Assembly (NCBI GenBank): GCA_049652745.1 | Contig: JBASEY010000041.1 | Span: 1 to 17,480, forward strand | Reading direction: 5' to 3' | Length of the DNA: 17,480 bases | Source of the DNA: JBASEY01 sp049652745 | GTDB taxonomy: Bacteria > CSSED10-310 | Shown: piece by piece, positions 1 to 8,407 of the stretch | Layout: each line of letters opens with the position of its first letter | How positions within the stretch are numbered: position 1 is the stretch's first letter | Translations under genes and position numbers: made by a program | Notes under the pieces: generated by a model | What the model was told of the DNA's origin: nothing | The model's database searches: none | The model's input: the letters and a program-made list of their open reading frames with translations, nothing else

Positions 1-72
1 ACGGATCGGAGCTATATCCAAGAAGAGAGAATTCTCAGCTTAAAGGAATGCCTTGAAGCTGTAACGGTATGA
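1..72 (+). CDS. dnaA: Probable DnaA C-terminal end (partial)
   Basis: An open frame enters from the left edge and stops with TGA at 70-72, giving 23 residues that begin TDRSYIQEERILSLKECLE. The pattern (acidic-Arg-Ser followed by an amphipathic helix ending in LKE-L) resembles the extreme C-terminus of replication initiator DnaA, which follows the DHTTV DNA-binding signature; that signature would lie just outside the window. The main support is synteny: the next genes are dnaN, recF, gyrB and gyrA, the usual order downstream of dnaA. The fragment is too short for a sequence-only identification. Confidence 0.55.
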   Translation, partial: TDRSYIQEERILSLKECLEAVTV

Positions 73-355
73 GAGAGTTTATGATGAAACTTCAAATCAA
101 ATTGCAAACATTACTTGACACGAACCGGCGTTTTTTCGCAGTAATTTTTCAGAGCTAAATATATTGTTTACTTTTTTTCGAGCGTATATGGAAAAAGATG
201 GTGGACATTTATTTGTCTGTATGATTGTTTTTCGCTTTTTCCAAAATTTTTTCTTGAGAAACAGCCGGGGGCAAGGGCTAAAAAAAGTATCTTTTTATTG
301 AGTTTTTCCGCCGATTGTGATAGATTCAAATTGTCTTAATTAAAAGGGGGTTAGG
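73..355. other. dnaA-dnaN intergenic spacer, AT-rich
   Basis: This 283-base spacer is AT-rich with many T-runs and contains no credible ORF. Besides the dnaN promoter near its right end, it has a perfect TTGACA at 115-120 with a partial -10 (AGTAAT, 140-145), but the 19-base spacing is poor. I looked for DnaA boxes (TTATNCACA on either strand) and found no convincing match or cluster, so there is no direct evidence that oriC lies here, although this is a common location for it. Confidence 0.5.
298..326 (+). promoter_or_regulatory. Predicted sigma-70 promoter of dnaN
   Basis: A -35 TTGAGT (298-303) is separated by exactly 17 bases from a -10 TAGATT (321-326). The -10 is preceded by TGA, the TGn extended -10 motif. 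Transcription would start near 333, giving a leader of about 23 bases before the AAGGGGG ribosome-binding site (344-350) and the dnaN ATG at 356. It is the best promoter match in the spacer and would drive the dnaN-recF-gyrB-gyrA group. Confidence 0.5.
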
Positions 356-1456
356 ATGATTTTTAATATTTTCAAACAAGACTTTTTAGGGCCGATTCAA
401 AAGGTGCAGAGTATCGTTGAAAAAAAATCGACGTTTCCTTTTTTACAGAACGTCAGAATTGAGGCGAAAGGCGGCCAAATAAAAATTTTTGCAACGGATA
501 TGGAAGTTGGTTTACGCGATCAGGTTGAAGCTTCGGTTCAAGTTGAGGGGTGCATCACTGTCTCAGCTCAAAAGCTCTTTGAAGTTCTGAAAGAGCTGGG
601 TGATGAAATAGTTCATTTTGAAGTTGATCAGAATAACTGGATAAAAATCGAGTGCGGCTTATCGAATTTTAAGCTTGTCGGTATGTCGGATGCGGATTTT
701 CCAAGTATGATGGAAGTAAAAGACGATGCTTTGGTCGAGGTGGATGCTTTCATACTGGAGAATTTGGCGAATAAATCCATGTATGCCGCTACTATGGATC
801 CGAATAAGCACATGTATCGAGGGGTTTTGTTCAAAGTTAACGGCAATGTTTTAAGTATGGTGGCGACCGACGGTCATCGCTTGGCAAAAGTGACGATGAA
901 ATCGGAAGAAAATCTTCCGGATATGGAAGTTATCATTCCCAGGAAAGGCATTACTGAATTGTTGAAAATCATATCGACCGGCGCGGAAAAAATTGCTTTG
1001 GGAATAGTACAAAACCATATCGTATTTCGCCTGAATGAACAGTATACGATAGCTAGCTTGATAGATTCCCAGTTTCCGGATTTTGAACGGGTGATTCCCC
1101 AGAAGAACACGTATAATATCAGAATAAATCGGCCGAGTTTCTACGACATCTGTAAAAGAGTTTCAATCTTTTCTGACATTAAAACCCATACCATTTCGAT
1201 GACTTTCGGGAATGGAGTTTTAGAGGTAAAAGGAAGCACTCCTGAGTATGGTGAAGCAAAAGATCAGATTGTGGTTGATTATGAAGGCGAAGAATTGAAG
1301 CTGAATTTCAACGTAATATATATACTTGAAACGCTCAGAGTTTTCGAGTGTGAAGAAATTTTTATGCGCTTCAATGAAGGCGGTCCGGTAATTTTTGAAC
1401 CGGTTGAAAAAGACTCTGTAGATTATTTGGCCTTGATCATGCCGATGATTGTTTAA
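356..1456 (+). CDS. dnaN: DNA polymerase III beta subunit (sliding clamp)
   Basis: DnaN forms the ring-shaped dimer that tethers the replicative polymerase, ligase and repair polymerases to DNA. At 366 residues it has the same length as the E. coli clamp. Recognisable segments are the N-terminal LGPIQKVQSIVEKKSTFPFLQNVRI, the middle MVATDGHRLAKV and the domain-III end YLALIMPMIV. The C-terminal PM (363-364) of the partner-binding cleft is conserved, while the usual final RL is IV here. The ATG at 356 follows an AAGGGGG ribosome-binding site by five bases. recF starts 15 bases downstream, consistent with co-transcription. Confidence 0.97.
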   Translation: MIFNIFKQDFLGPIQKVQSIVEKKSTFPFLQNVRIEAKGGQIKIFATDMEVGLRDQVEASVQVEGCITVSAQKLFEVLKELGDEIVHFEVDQNNWIKIECGLSNFKLVGMSDADFPSMMEVKDDALVEVDAFILENLANKSMYAATMDPNKHMYRGVLFKVNGNVLSMVATDGHRLAKVTMKSEENLPDMEVIIPRKGITELLKIISTGAEKIALGIVQNHIVFRLNEQYTIASLIDSQFPDFERVIPQKNTYNIRINRPSFYDICKRVSIFSDIKTHTISMTFGNGVLEVKGSTPEYGEAKDQIVVDYEGEELKLNFNVIYILETLRVFECEEIFMRFNEGGPVIFEPVEKDSVDYLALIMPMIV

Positions 1457-1471
1457 TATGGATTATAATAA

Positions 1472-2572
1472 ATGATAGTTTCATGGATCCGGACAACGGG
1501 TTTCAGAAACCTGATTCCCGATACGATACGTCTGGAAGAAGGAGTAAATATTTTCATAGGGTCGAACGCACAAGGGAAGACCAATGTACTCGAAGCTGTG
1601 GCTCTGCTTGCCAACGGCAGGTCATTTCGAGGAGCTGGGATAGCTGACATGATACAATCCGGCGAAACCGACGCAGGTATCGAAGGGCAGATTTGTAATG
1701 GGAATAACGAAATAACTTTAAAAGTTCATATGAGCCGTTCTTCAAGGCTTTATCATGTCAATAACAGGCAGGTAACGGACTTGAGAGAGTTTCTCGGATG
1801 CTTCAGCTATGTTGTCTTTGCTGCTGAATGTATGGCTATCGTCGAAGGTGATTCGGCTGCCAGACGCAACTTTCTGGATCATGGTTATTTCGGCTTAAAA
1901 CCATCGTATTTGTTGACTCTTCGGTCATATCGGAAAATTCTAAAATCTCGAAATGCTACAATCAAACAAGCTCCGGACAATGAGCGGTTGATTGAAACAT
2001 GGAACGAGCCTTTATGTAGAAACGGATCTGTTATAGCTCATTCAAGAATGATGTATTTGGAAAAAATCCGTCAAACCGCTGAAAAGGAATATCATGCTCT
2101 AGCGGGGGGAAATGAGCGGTTGACGATCGAGTATCATGCACCGTGGCTCAGCAAAGAAGCCCAGGTGAAAAACGATGAAAAACATATACAAGAAGATTTG
2201 CTGGTCGGCTTGGAAAAGAGCCTGGCGAGCGATATTCGAAATGGTTCGACGTCCGTGGGTCCTCACAGGGATGAAGTGCGTATACTGGTCGATGGTAAAA
2301 ATATACGTTGGTATGGTTCCAGAGGACAGAAGCGATCTGTATTGCTGGCATTGAAACTAGCTGAACTTGAAGTGTTTCATAATGAGAAAGGTCATTATCC
2401 AATACTGATATTGGATGATATATCTTCTGAATTGGACGAACATAGACGAGACAACTTAATCCGATCATTGCCTAAAAATATACAGATATTGATCAGCCAT
2501 ACAGAGAAATTTGATTTTGATCGACCGGCGCAGTATTTCCAAGTTGCAGCCGGAAGCATTACCAGATGTTGA
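1472..2572 (+). CDS. recF: DNA replication and repair protein RecF
   Basis: RecF is an SMC/ABC-like ATPase that loads RecA at single-strand gaps together with RecO and RecR. The 366-residue length is normal. The Walker A motif GSNAQGKT lies at residues 30-37, the ABC signature region (GSRGQKRSVLLALKLAE) near 280, and Walker B ILILDDISSELD near 311-322, followed by the D-loop and the switch His in QILISHTEKFDF. The ATG at 1472 follows dnaN by 15 bases and has no clear Shine-Dalgarno sequence, so translation may be coupled to dnaN or weak, as is often the case for recF. gyrB starts 33 bases after the stop. Confidence 0.96.
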   Translation: MIVSWIRTTGFRNLIPDTIRLEEGVNIFIGSNAQGKTNVLEAVALLANGRSFRGAGIADMIQSGETDAGIEGQICNGNNEITLKVHMSRSSRLYHVNNRQVTDLREFLGCFSYVVFAAECMAIVEGDSAARRNFLDHGYFGLKPSYLLTLRSYRKILKSRNATIKQAPDNERLIETWNEPLCRNGSVIAHSRMMYLEKIRQTAEKEYHALAGGNERLTIEYHAPWLSKEAQVKNDEKHIQEDLLVGLEKSLASDIRNGSTSVGPHRDEVRILVDGKNIRWYGSRGQKRSVLLALKLAELEVFHNEKGHYPILILDDISSELDEHRRDNLIRSLPKNIQILISHTEKFDFDRPAQYFQVAAGSITRC

Positions 2573-2605
2573 GGTAATCAGTTTATAAATAACGGAGGTT
2601 TTTAC

Positions 2606-5005
2606 GTGACGAATAACCCAGATAAAAAAAAGAATTACGATGCTGAAAGCATACGTGTATTAGGAGGTATAGAAGCAGTCAGGCTGCGACCAGCCATGTA
2701 CGTCGGATCGACAAGTTCGACCGGTCTTCATCATCTGGTCAACGAGGTTGTCGATAATTCGGTGGATGAATATATGGCGGGATACAGTACAACCATAAAA
2801 GTCATAATTCATACGGATGATTCTATAACCGTCATCGATGATGGTCGCGGTATTCCGACCGAAATGCACCCGACCGAAAAAAAACCCGCCGCTGAAGTCG
2901 TTATGACAACCCTTCATGCCGGAGGTAAATTTGACAAAGAATCTTATGCCATCTCAGGAGGTCTGCACGGAGTCGGCGTGAGTTGCGTCAATGCGCTTAG
3001 TGTCTGGCTGAGGATGGAAATCTATCGGAACGGTAAAATTTACTGTCAGGAATATTCCAGAGGGGAGCCTAAAACAGAGTTGAAACAGATAGGGCAGACT
3101 AAAAAAACTGGAACGAAAATACAGTTTATGCCGGATCCGGAAATTTTCGATGAAACCGAATTCAATTTTGACATTATATCGAAAAGGCTAAGAGAATTAG
3201 CCTTTTTGAATGGGGGCCTGAAAATTTATCTCGAAGACCACCGAAGCAACAAAAAAGAAGAGTATTTGTATAAGGGAGGCATCCGCGAATTTGTTCAATA
3301 TCTGAATCGTACGCGTGAAGTCATACATACTAAAGTCGCTTATATTTATAAGGAAATATCGAAAACAATAGTTGAGATCGCTCTTCAGTATAACACCGGT
3401 TATCAGGAGACATTGTTATCATATGTGAATAATATCCATACACTCGAAGGCGGAACGCATCTTTCCGGCTTCAAAGCGGCTTTGACACGGACTTTGAACG
3501 CATATGCCACAGAAAAAGATTTATTGAAAAATATGTCGTTTACACCTTCTGGGGATGATTTGCGGGAAGGCTTATCGGCTGTTGTCAACATAAAGGTTCC
3601 CGATCCACAGTTTGAGGGGCAAACCAAGACAAAACTAGGCAATTCCGATACGAAAGGCATTGTAGAACAAGCGGTCAATGAAAAGTTGGCAGAATTTTTG
3701 GATGAGAACCCAGGCGTGGCTCGAGCCATATTGGAGAAAGGTATCAATGCTTGCAGAGCGAGAGAAGCAGCTAGAAAAGCACGTGATCTGGCCAGGCGAA
3801 AAGGCGCTTTGGACAGCATGGCGCTGCCCGGAAAGTTGGCGGATTGCTCAGAAAAAGACCCGGCTCTTTGCGAACTTTTCATTGTCGAAGGTGATTCAGC
3901 AGGAGGATCGGCAAAACAAGGAAGAAATCGTAAATACCAGGCAATTTTGCCGATACGAGGAAAACTGCTGAATGTTGAAAAGGCTCGATTTGATAAAATG
4001 CTGCAGTCGGACACCATTCGCACCATTATAACCGCTTTGGGAACAGGCATCGGCAAAGATGACTTCGATATACAAAAAACCCGCTATCACAAAATAATCA
4101 TCATGACAGATGCCGATGTGGATGGAGCACATATTTCAACATTGTTGCTGACATTTTTCTTTCGTCAAATGCCGGAAATTATCGAAAATGGTTACTTGTA
4201 TCTGGCTCAACCACCACTATATCGTGTAGCTAAAGGAAAAAAAGCCACATATTTGAAAGATGATAAGGCTTTTGAAGACTATATCTTCACTGAGGCGTCA
4301 CAGAATTTGATGCTGAAGACGTCTAATGCGGGCAGGCCGTATACAGGAGAAAACTTCAAGACGATTTTAAAGAAAATCAATCGATATCACACACTTATGG
4401 AGGCGATGATAAAAAAAGGCATTCCGGAAAGAGTGATCAAAACACTGTTGGAACATGGGTATCGTTACAGATATTATTTTGAACAGACTGATAAATTCGA
4501 TCAGATGTTGATGACATTTCGAGCGGACGGGTATGACTGTGAAAGGCGTATCAACGATGATGACGGCTTGTTTTATATTCATATACCGGCATCGATGGAT
4601 CAACGGGAAATCAATATCACGTATGAATTGGTCATGACGTACGATATGCGGGAGCTCTTCAATTTGGATACGGATTTGCAAGCTTTGAAGACACCTCCCT
4701 TTGTATTGTCGGATATCAATAAAGGTGCGGAAACCGAGCATCAAACCTATCAAGATTTGATTGCATTTGTCGGTAAATATGCAAGAGCGGGAACACAGAT
4801 ACAACGCTACAAGGGTTTGGGAGAAATGAACAGTGATCAATTATATGAAACGACGATGAATCCTGAATCCCGAACTCTTTTACAGGTACAAATTATGGAT
4901 GCCATGAAAGCGGATGAAATCTTTTCGATACTCATGGGTGAGAACGTCGCTCCAAGAAGAGATTTTATCGAGGAATTCGCTCTGGAAGCTAAAATAGATG
5001 CTTAA
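2606..5005 (+). CDS. gyrB: DNA gyrase subunit B
   Basis: GyrB is the ATPase subunit of gyrase, which introduces negative supercoils with GyrA. Domains in order are the GHKL ATPase (EVVDN at residues 47-51, DDGRGIP, GGLHGVGVS), the transducer with QTKTKLGN, and the TOPRIM domain with EGDSAGG (E428) and the metal-binding DADVD (D502, D504, D506), followed by IQRYKGLGEMN near the end. At 799 residues it is the long form, with an insertion of roughly 160 residues after the TOPRIM metal site, as in E. coli GyrB. The start is a GTG at 2606, seven bases after the CGGAGG ribosome-binding site (2593-2598). gyrA follows after 16 bases. Confidence 0.98.
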   Translation: MTNNPDKKKNYDAESIRVLGGIEAVRLRPAMYVGSTSSTGLHHLVNEVVDNSVDEYMAGYSTTIKVIIHTDDSITVIDDGRGIPTEMHPTEKKPAAEVVMTTLHAGGKFDKESYAISGGLHGVGVSCVNALSVWLRMEIYRNGKIYCQEYSRGEPKTELKQIGQTKKTGTKIQFMPDPEIFDETEFNFDIISKRLRELAFLNGGLKIYLEDHRSNKKEEYLYKGGIREFVQYLNRTREVIHTKVAYIYKEISKTIVEIALQYNTGYQETLLSYVNNIHTLEGGTHLSGFKAALTRTLNAYATEKDLLKNMSFTPSGDDLREGLSAVVNIKVPDPQFEGQTKTKLGNSDTKGIVEQAVNEKLAEFLDENPGVARAILEKGINACRAREAARKARDLARRKGALDSMALPGKLADCSEKDPALCELFIVEGDSAGGSAKQGRNRKYQAILPIRGKLLNVEKARFDKMLQSDTIRTIITALGTGIGKDDFDIQKTRYHKIIIMTDADVDGAHISTLLLTFFFRQMPEIIENGYLYLAQPPLYRVAKGKKATYLKDDKAFEDYIFTEASQNLMLKTSNAGRPYTGENFKTILKKINRYHTLMEAMIKKGIPERVIKTLLEHGYRYRYYFEQTDKFDQMLMTFRADGYDCERRINDDDGLFYIHIPASMDQREINITYELVMTYDMRELFNLDTDLQALKTPPFVLSDINKGAETEHQTYQDLIAFVGKYARAGTQIQRYKGLGEMNSDQLYETTMNPESRTLLQVQIMDAMKADEIFSILMGENVAPRRDFIEEFALEAKIDA

Positions 5006-5021
5006 AATTTCAGGAGACTGA

Positions 5022-7607
5022 GTGGATATGTTGAATAATGACGACAGGAAAATCGCTGTAAATATTGAAGAAACGATGAAATCAGCCTTCATTGACTATG
5101 CAATGAGTGTCATTGTCGGCCGTGCGCTGCCGGATGTCAGGGATGGGTTGAAACCCGTTCACCGGCGTATTTTGTTTGGTATGAATCAGATGGGTTTGGC
5201 GTTCAACCGACCTTATCGAAAATCCGCGAAAGTTGTCGGAGAAGTCATGGGTAATTACCATCCTCATGGTGACCAGGCTATCTATGACACTCTGGTCAGA
5301 ATGGCTCAGGATTTTTCCATGAGATATATGTTGGCTGACGGCCAGGGTAATTATGGATCGATCGATGGCGACCCGCCGGCGGCCATGCGGTATACCGAGG
5401 TGCGTATGTCGCGTATTGCCTCAGAAATGCTACGGGATATCGATAAAGAAACGGTGAATTTCGTTCCCAATTATGACGAATCAACCGAAGAACCCGAAGT
5501 ATTGCCGGCAGCGATACCCAACCTGATAGTCAACGGCTCGAGCGGTATTGCGGTCGGCATGGCAACCAATATACCTCCACACAACTTAGGGGAAATCATC
5601 GATGCACTTGTTGCTTTGATCGATGACCCCGATTTGACGCTGAAAGAGATTTTAAAAATTGTTCATGGCCCGGATTTTCCGACGGGAGCGTTCATTTATG
5701 GCAGAAGCGGTATATTGAGAGCCTATGAAACCGGTAGGGGTTCAATTACGATGCGAGCCAAAGCTGTCGTTGAAATTCGTAAACGAACCGGTCGGGAAGA
5801 TATCGTCATTTCCGAGTTGCCTTATCAAGTGAACAAAGCGCTGCTGATAGAAAAAATCGCGGAGCTTGTCAAAGACAAAAAAATCAATGGGATTGCCGAT
5901 TTACGCGATGAATCCGATCGCGACGGTATGCGGATAGTCATCGAACTGAAAAAAGACCAAATCGCAAAAGCTATTTTAAATCAGTTGTATAAACACACTC
6001 CCCTGCAGTCCAATTTCGGTGTCAATATGGTGGCCCTGGTCGATGGCAAACCGGAGCTTTTAAATCTGAAACAGGTTCTGACAAAATTCATCGCTCATAG
6101 AAAAGAGATAGTCGTCAGACGCACTCTTTATTTGTTGAAAAAAGCTGAAGAGAGAGCTCATATCCTGGAAGGATTGATCACAGCGCTGGATAACCTGGAT
6201 GCAGTCATAAACTTGATAAGAAGCTCGAAAAATGCCGACGAGGCCAGGTCCGGATTGATGCATACGTTTTCTCTGTCGGAAATCCAAGCGCAAGCTATTT
6301 TGGATATGCGGCTTCAGCGTTTGACAGGGCTTGAACGTGACAAAATCAGAGATGAATACCTGGAAATTTTAAAAGAAATCAGTCGATTGAAAGCGATTTT
6401 GGGTTCAGAAAGACTGCTGATGAACCTGATTAAAAGCGAACTGTTGGAAATAAAGGATAAATACGCCGATGAGCGGCGCACGGTCATCATGGAAGATGCG
6501 GGAGAAATCGATTTTGAGGATATGATCGTCGAAGAAGACATGGTGGTGTTCATCACCCATCAAAACTACGCCAAACGTAATCCTTTGTCGTTATATCGAG
6601 CCCAAAAACGCCGTGGTCAAGGTGCGACAGGAATCATACCTAAAGAAGGTGATTTTCTTAAACATCTGTTCGTTGCCAGCACCCATGATACGATCCTGAT
6701 ATTCACTGACTCCGGCCAAGTCTATAAATTGAAAGTCTATCAATTGCCACAAGCAGGAAGAGCGGCAAAAGGCAGCTCGTTGAAAAATTTGTTGTCTTTG
6801 AAGGCGGATGAAAATGTCGCAGCTATTCTTCCCATTCAATCTTTCGAAGAAAACAAACATATATTGATGGCGACACGAAGAGGTGTGGTAAAGAAAACAC
6901 CTCTAGTGGATTATAAAAATATTCGGGTTGGAGGTATCCGGGCTATCAATATCGATGAAGGTGATGAGCTGATAGCAGCAAGAATAACCTCGGGAAACCA
7001 AGATGTATTCATCGCTACACGTGAAGGTTTAGGAATCCGGTTCAATGAAAAAGATGCCAGGTCGATGGGCCGTAATACCCGAGGCGTCATAGGTATTCGT
7101 CTGGTCAAAAACGATGACGTGGTTGGAATGGAAATTCTCAAAGAAGGCGCCCTGATCTTGACGGTCACCGAAAATGGGTTTGGAAAACGCACCTCTATCG
7201 AGGAATATCGGATTCAGAAGCGAGGCGGTAAAGGACTCATCAATATTAAGGTAACGGAACGAAATGGAGCGGTTGTCGGTATATTGCAATCTTTTGGTGA
7301 TGATGAGTTTCTGATGATCACCGACACGGGTAAAATTATTCGTATTCGAGTTGACCTGGAAAGCCTTCGAACGATCGGCCGCTCGACTCAAGGAGTCAAG
7401 CTGCAGGATCTGGGAGCTGACGGCAACAGAATCTTGGCTATAGCCCCGGTGCTCGAGCGGGAAACATCGGGCGAGGATGATTTGCAAGGTAATGATATGG
7501 AAGATGCCGATCTAGATGATTCTGATTTTGCGGAAGACACTGATTTCGAGGAAGAAAACGGCTTCGAAGAAGAGGGTGATTTAGGAGTAGACGACGAGGA
7601 AGTATAA
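5022..7607 (+). CDS. gyrA: DNA gyrase subunit A
   Basis: GyrA carries the DNA cleavage and religation centre and the DNA-wrapping C-terminal domain. The catalytic tyrosine is Y124 in AAMRYTEVRMS. The quinolone-determining region reads GNYHPHGDQAIYDT, so the position equivalent to E. coli Ser83 is Gln85, while Asp87 is kept (D89). The C-terminal beta-pinwheel contains a slightly degenerate GyrA box, QKRGGKG (732-738), instead of QRRGGKG. The last 45 or so residues form a strongly acidic tail. The GTG at 5022 lies five bases after AGGAG (5012-5016); an in-frame ATG at 5028 is an alternative start. Length (861) is normal. The gene ends the replication cluster and faces a secreted-protein gene convergently. 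Confidence 0.98.
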   Translation: MDMLNNDDRKIAVNIEETMKSAFIDYAMSVIVGRALPDVRDGLKPVHRRILFGMNQMGLAFNRPYRKSAKVVGEVMGNYHPHGDQAIYDTLVRMAQDFSMRYMLADGQGNYGSIDGDPPAAMRYTEVRMSRIASEMLRDIDKETVNFVPNYDESTEEPEVLPAAIPNLIVNGSSGIAVGMATNIPPHNLGEIIDALVALIDDPDLTLKEILKIVHGPDFPTGAFIYGRSGILRAYETGRGSITMRAKAVVEIRKRTGREDIVISELPYQVNKALLIEKIAELVKDKKINGIADLRDESDRDGMRIVIELKKDQIAKAILNQLYKHTPLQSNFGVNMVALVDGKPELLNLKQVLTKFIAHRKEIVVRRTLYLLKKAEERAHILEGLITALDNLDAVINLIRSSKNADEARSGLMHTFSLSEIQAQAILDMRLQRLTGLERDKIRDEYLEILKEISRLKAILGSERLLMNLIKSELLEIKDKYADERRTVIMEDAGEIDFEDMIVEEDMVVFITHQNYAKRNPLSLYRAQKRRGQGATGIIPKEGDFLKHLFVASTHDTILIFTDSGQVYKLKVYQLPQAGRAAKGSSLKNLLSLKADENVAAILPIQSFEENKHILMATRRGVVKKTPLVDYKNIRVGGIRAINIDEGDELIAARITSGNQDVFIATREGLGIRFNEKDARSMGRNTRGVIGIRLVKNDDVVGMEILKEGALILTVTENGFGKRTSIEEYRIQKRGGKGLINIKVTERNGAVVGILQSFGDDEFLMITDTGKIIRIRVDLESLRTIGRSTQGVKLQDLGADGNRILAIAPVLERETSGEDDLQGNDMEDADLDDSDFAEDTDFEEENGFEEEGDLGVDDEEV

Positions 7608-7849
7608 TCCGGATCGAATAATCAATATCCAATATCCAAGTATTTGATCTCTGTATAATAAGTTTTCTAGTTTTGGTCAGGAAACCCACAAACCAAAATC
7701 AACTGAAAATCCCCCAACTCAGCGCTCAGGACTCAGCACTGCGTTCGTAGAACGCTCAACCAGAAACCCAGTGCCAGAAACCAGGAACCGCATTCCGAAC
7801 CGGCGGAATGCCTCTTGAAGAGCGCCACTCAGCACTTAGGAGTTACTTA
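7608..7849. repeat. Repeat/hairpin mosaic downstream of gyrA (block 0)
   Basis: Non-coding sequence made of short phrases that recur at 8104-8407 and 10314-10575. CAATATCCAATATCCAA is at 7623-7639, a CTCAG-CGCTCAGGACTCAGC phrase at 7718-7740, CCAGAAACC at 7760-7782 in two copies, and a second ACTCAGCACTTAGG at 7827-7840. Between the phrases are hairpins: GCGTTC/GAACGC (7741-7755, loop GTA) and GCATTCCG/CGGAATGC (7790-7811, loop AACCGG). A weaker stem, GATCGAATA (7612-7620) with TATTTGATC (7641-7649), follows the gyrA stop directly but has no T-run, so I do not call it a terminator. Confidence 0.7.
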
Positions 7850-8091
7850 GGGACTGACATCTGTACTTTTTCGGGGGACAGACTTCCAATTTTACAATTT
7901 CCAGGCAACCCGGTCGCCGACGATTTGCGTTACAGCGAGGTCGATCAAAGCATAGGAAGATAATTTAAAAGATTGTGGGCATCACCCAGACGACCCCTTC
8001 TCCATTGCTAGAGAGATGTATTTCGAGAGATGTTTTTTCGGGGACAGACATCTGTACTTTCTTGCTGAAAAACTTTTGGAAGTCTGTCCCC
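7850..8091. repeat. GGGGACAGAC direct/inverted repeat element
   Basis: A GGGACTGACATCTGTACTTT segment (7850-7869) is followed at 7874-7890 by GGGGACAGACTTCCAAT. A nearly identical GGGGACAGACATCTGTACTTT copy (8040-8060) faces an inverted GGAAGTCTGTCCCC (8078-8091), giving a long stem with a loop of about 25 bases. Between these lie about 150 bases with no credible gene, including two GAGAGATGT direct repeats around 8010-8032. Palindromes with a GGGGACAGAC core are the kind of sequence often associated with REP-associated Y1 transposases, but no transposase is present here, so this would be a non-autonomous copy or remnant. The family assignment is an inference. Confidence 0.55.
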
Positions 8092-8103
8092 AAAATTAAC
8101 TGC

Positions 8104-8407
8104 GAATAAGGGGCGAAGGGGAAGACGTAAGAGACAAGGGCCGGAAGTTTCAATATCCAATGTCCAATAACCAATCACTAAGTGTTAGTCTTCAGAATCT
8201 AAAATTATTCAGCTCCATTAAGACAATGCGCATACTATGAATCCCTCTAGAATCTCAACCAGAAACCAGAAACCAGAAACTGCATTTCGCGTCAGCGAAA
8301 TGCCAGAGCACACAAAAAGGGCGGGTCGAAACCCGCCCTCAATCAATTGTTGTTTGATTCAGCGTGCCGCACCAGCGGCACGTTACTCAGCACTCAGGAC
8401 TCAGCAT
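8104..8407. repeat. Repeat/hairpin mosaic next to the IPTL gene stop (block 1)
   Basis: Order along the + strand: a purine-rich GGGGCGAAGGGG phrase; CAATATCCAATGTCCAA (8151-8167); three CCAGAAAC units (8257-8280); a perfect 9-bp hairpin GCATTTCGC/GCGAAATGC (8282-8303, loop GTCA); a 9-bp GC-rich hairpin (8318-8339); AATCAA/TTGATT (8341-8359); CGTGCCGC/GCGGCACG (8363-8382, loop ACCA); and the triple ACTCAGCACTCAGGACTCAG phrase (8385-8406), which touches the stop codon of the minus-strand gene. The same order of phrases is seen in block 2, with different hairpins between them. No credible gene is present. Confidence 0.75.
8313..8339 (-). terminator. Rho-independent terminator of the IPTL-tail gene
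   Basis: Read on the minus strand, AGGGCGGGT pairs with ACCCGCCCT around a TTCG tetraloop (the very stable UUCG in RNA), and the stem is followed at once by a run of T residues and GTG. It lies about 70 bases beyond the minus-strand stop at 8408-8410. Stem, tetraloop and T-tract are all textbook. It is embedded in the repeat mosaic, so it may itself be a mobile or duplicated hairpin used as a terminator. Confidence 0.75.

Noticed and set aside
73..355. Origin of replication (oriC) between dnaA and dnaN
   Set aside because: The location and AT-richness are suggestive, but no TTATCCACA-like DnaA boxes or clustered repeats are visible on either strand.
1458..1475. Five-codon minigene (MDYNK) overlapping the recF start with ATGA
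   Set aside because: It has an ATG and a stop overlapping the recF ATG but no ribosome-binding site; such short frames arise by chance.
3403..4056. 217-codon ORF antisense to gyrB
   Set aside because: It is a shadow of the well-supported gyrB frame with biased composition and no independent signals.
7612..7649. Rho-independent terminator directly after gyrA
   Set aside because: The 9-bp stem includes a wobble, the loop is 20 bases and no T-run follows.
7965..8174. 69-codon minus-strand ORF in the gyrA downstream region
   Set aside because: It runs through the GGGGACAGAC inverted repeat and has no ribosome-binding site or recognisable domain; probably spurious.
7608..8407. CRISPR array
   Set aside because: Repeats are short, irregularly spaced and separated by hairpins; there are no equal-length spacers and no cas genes.
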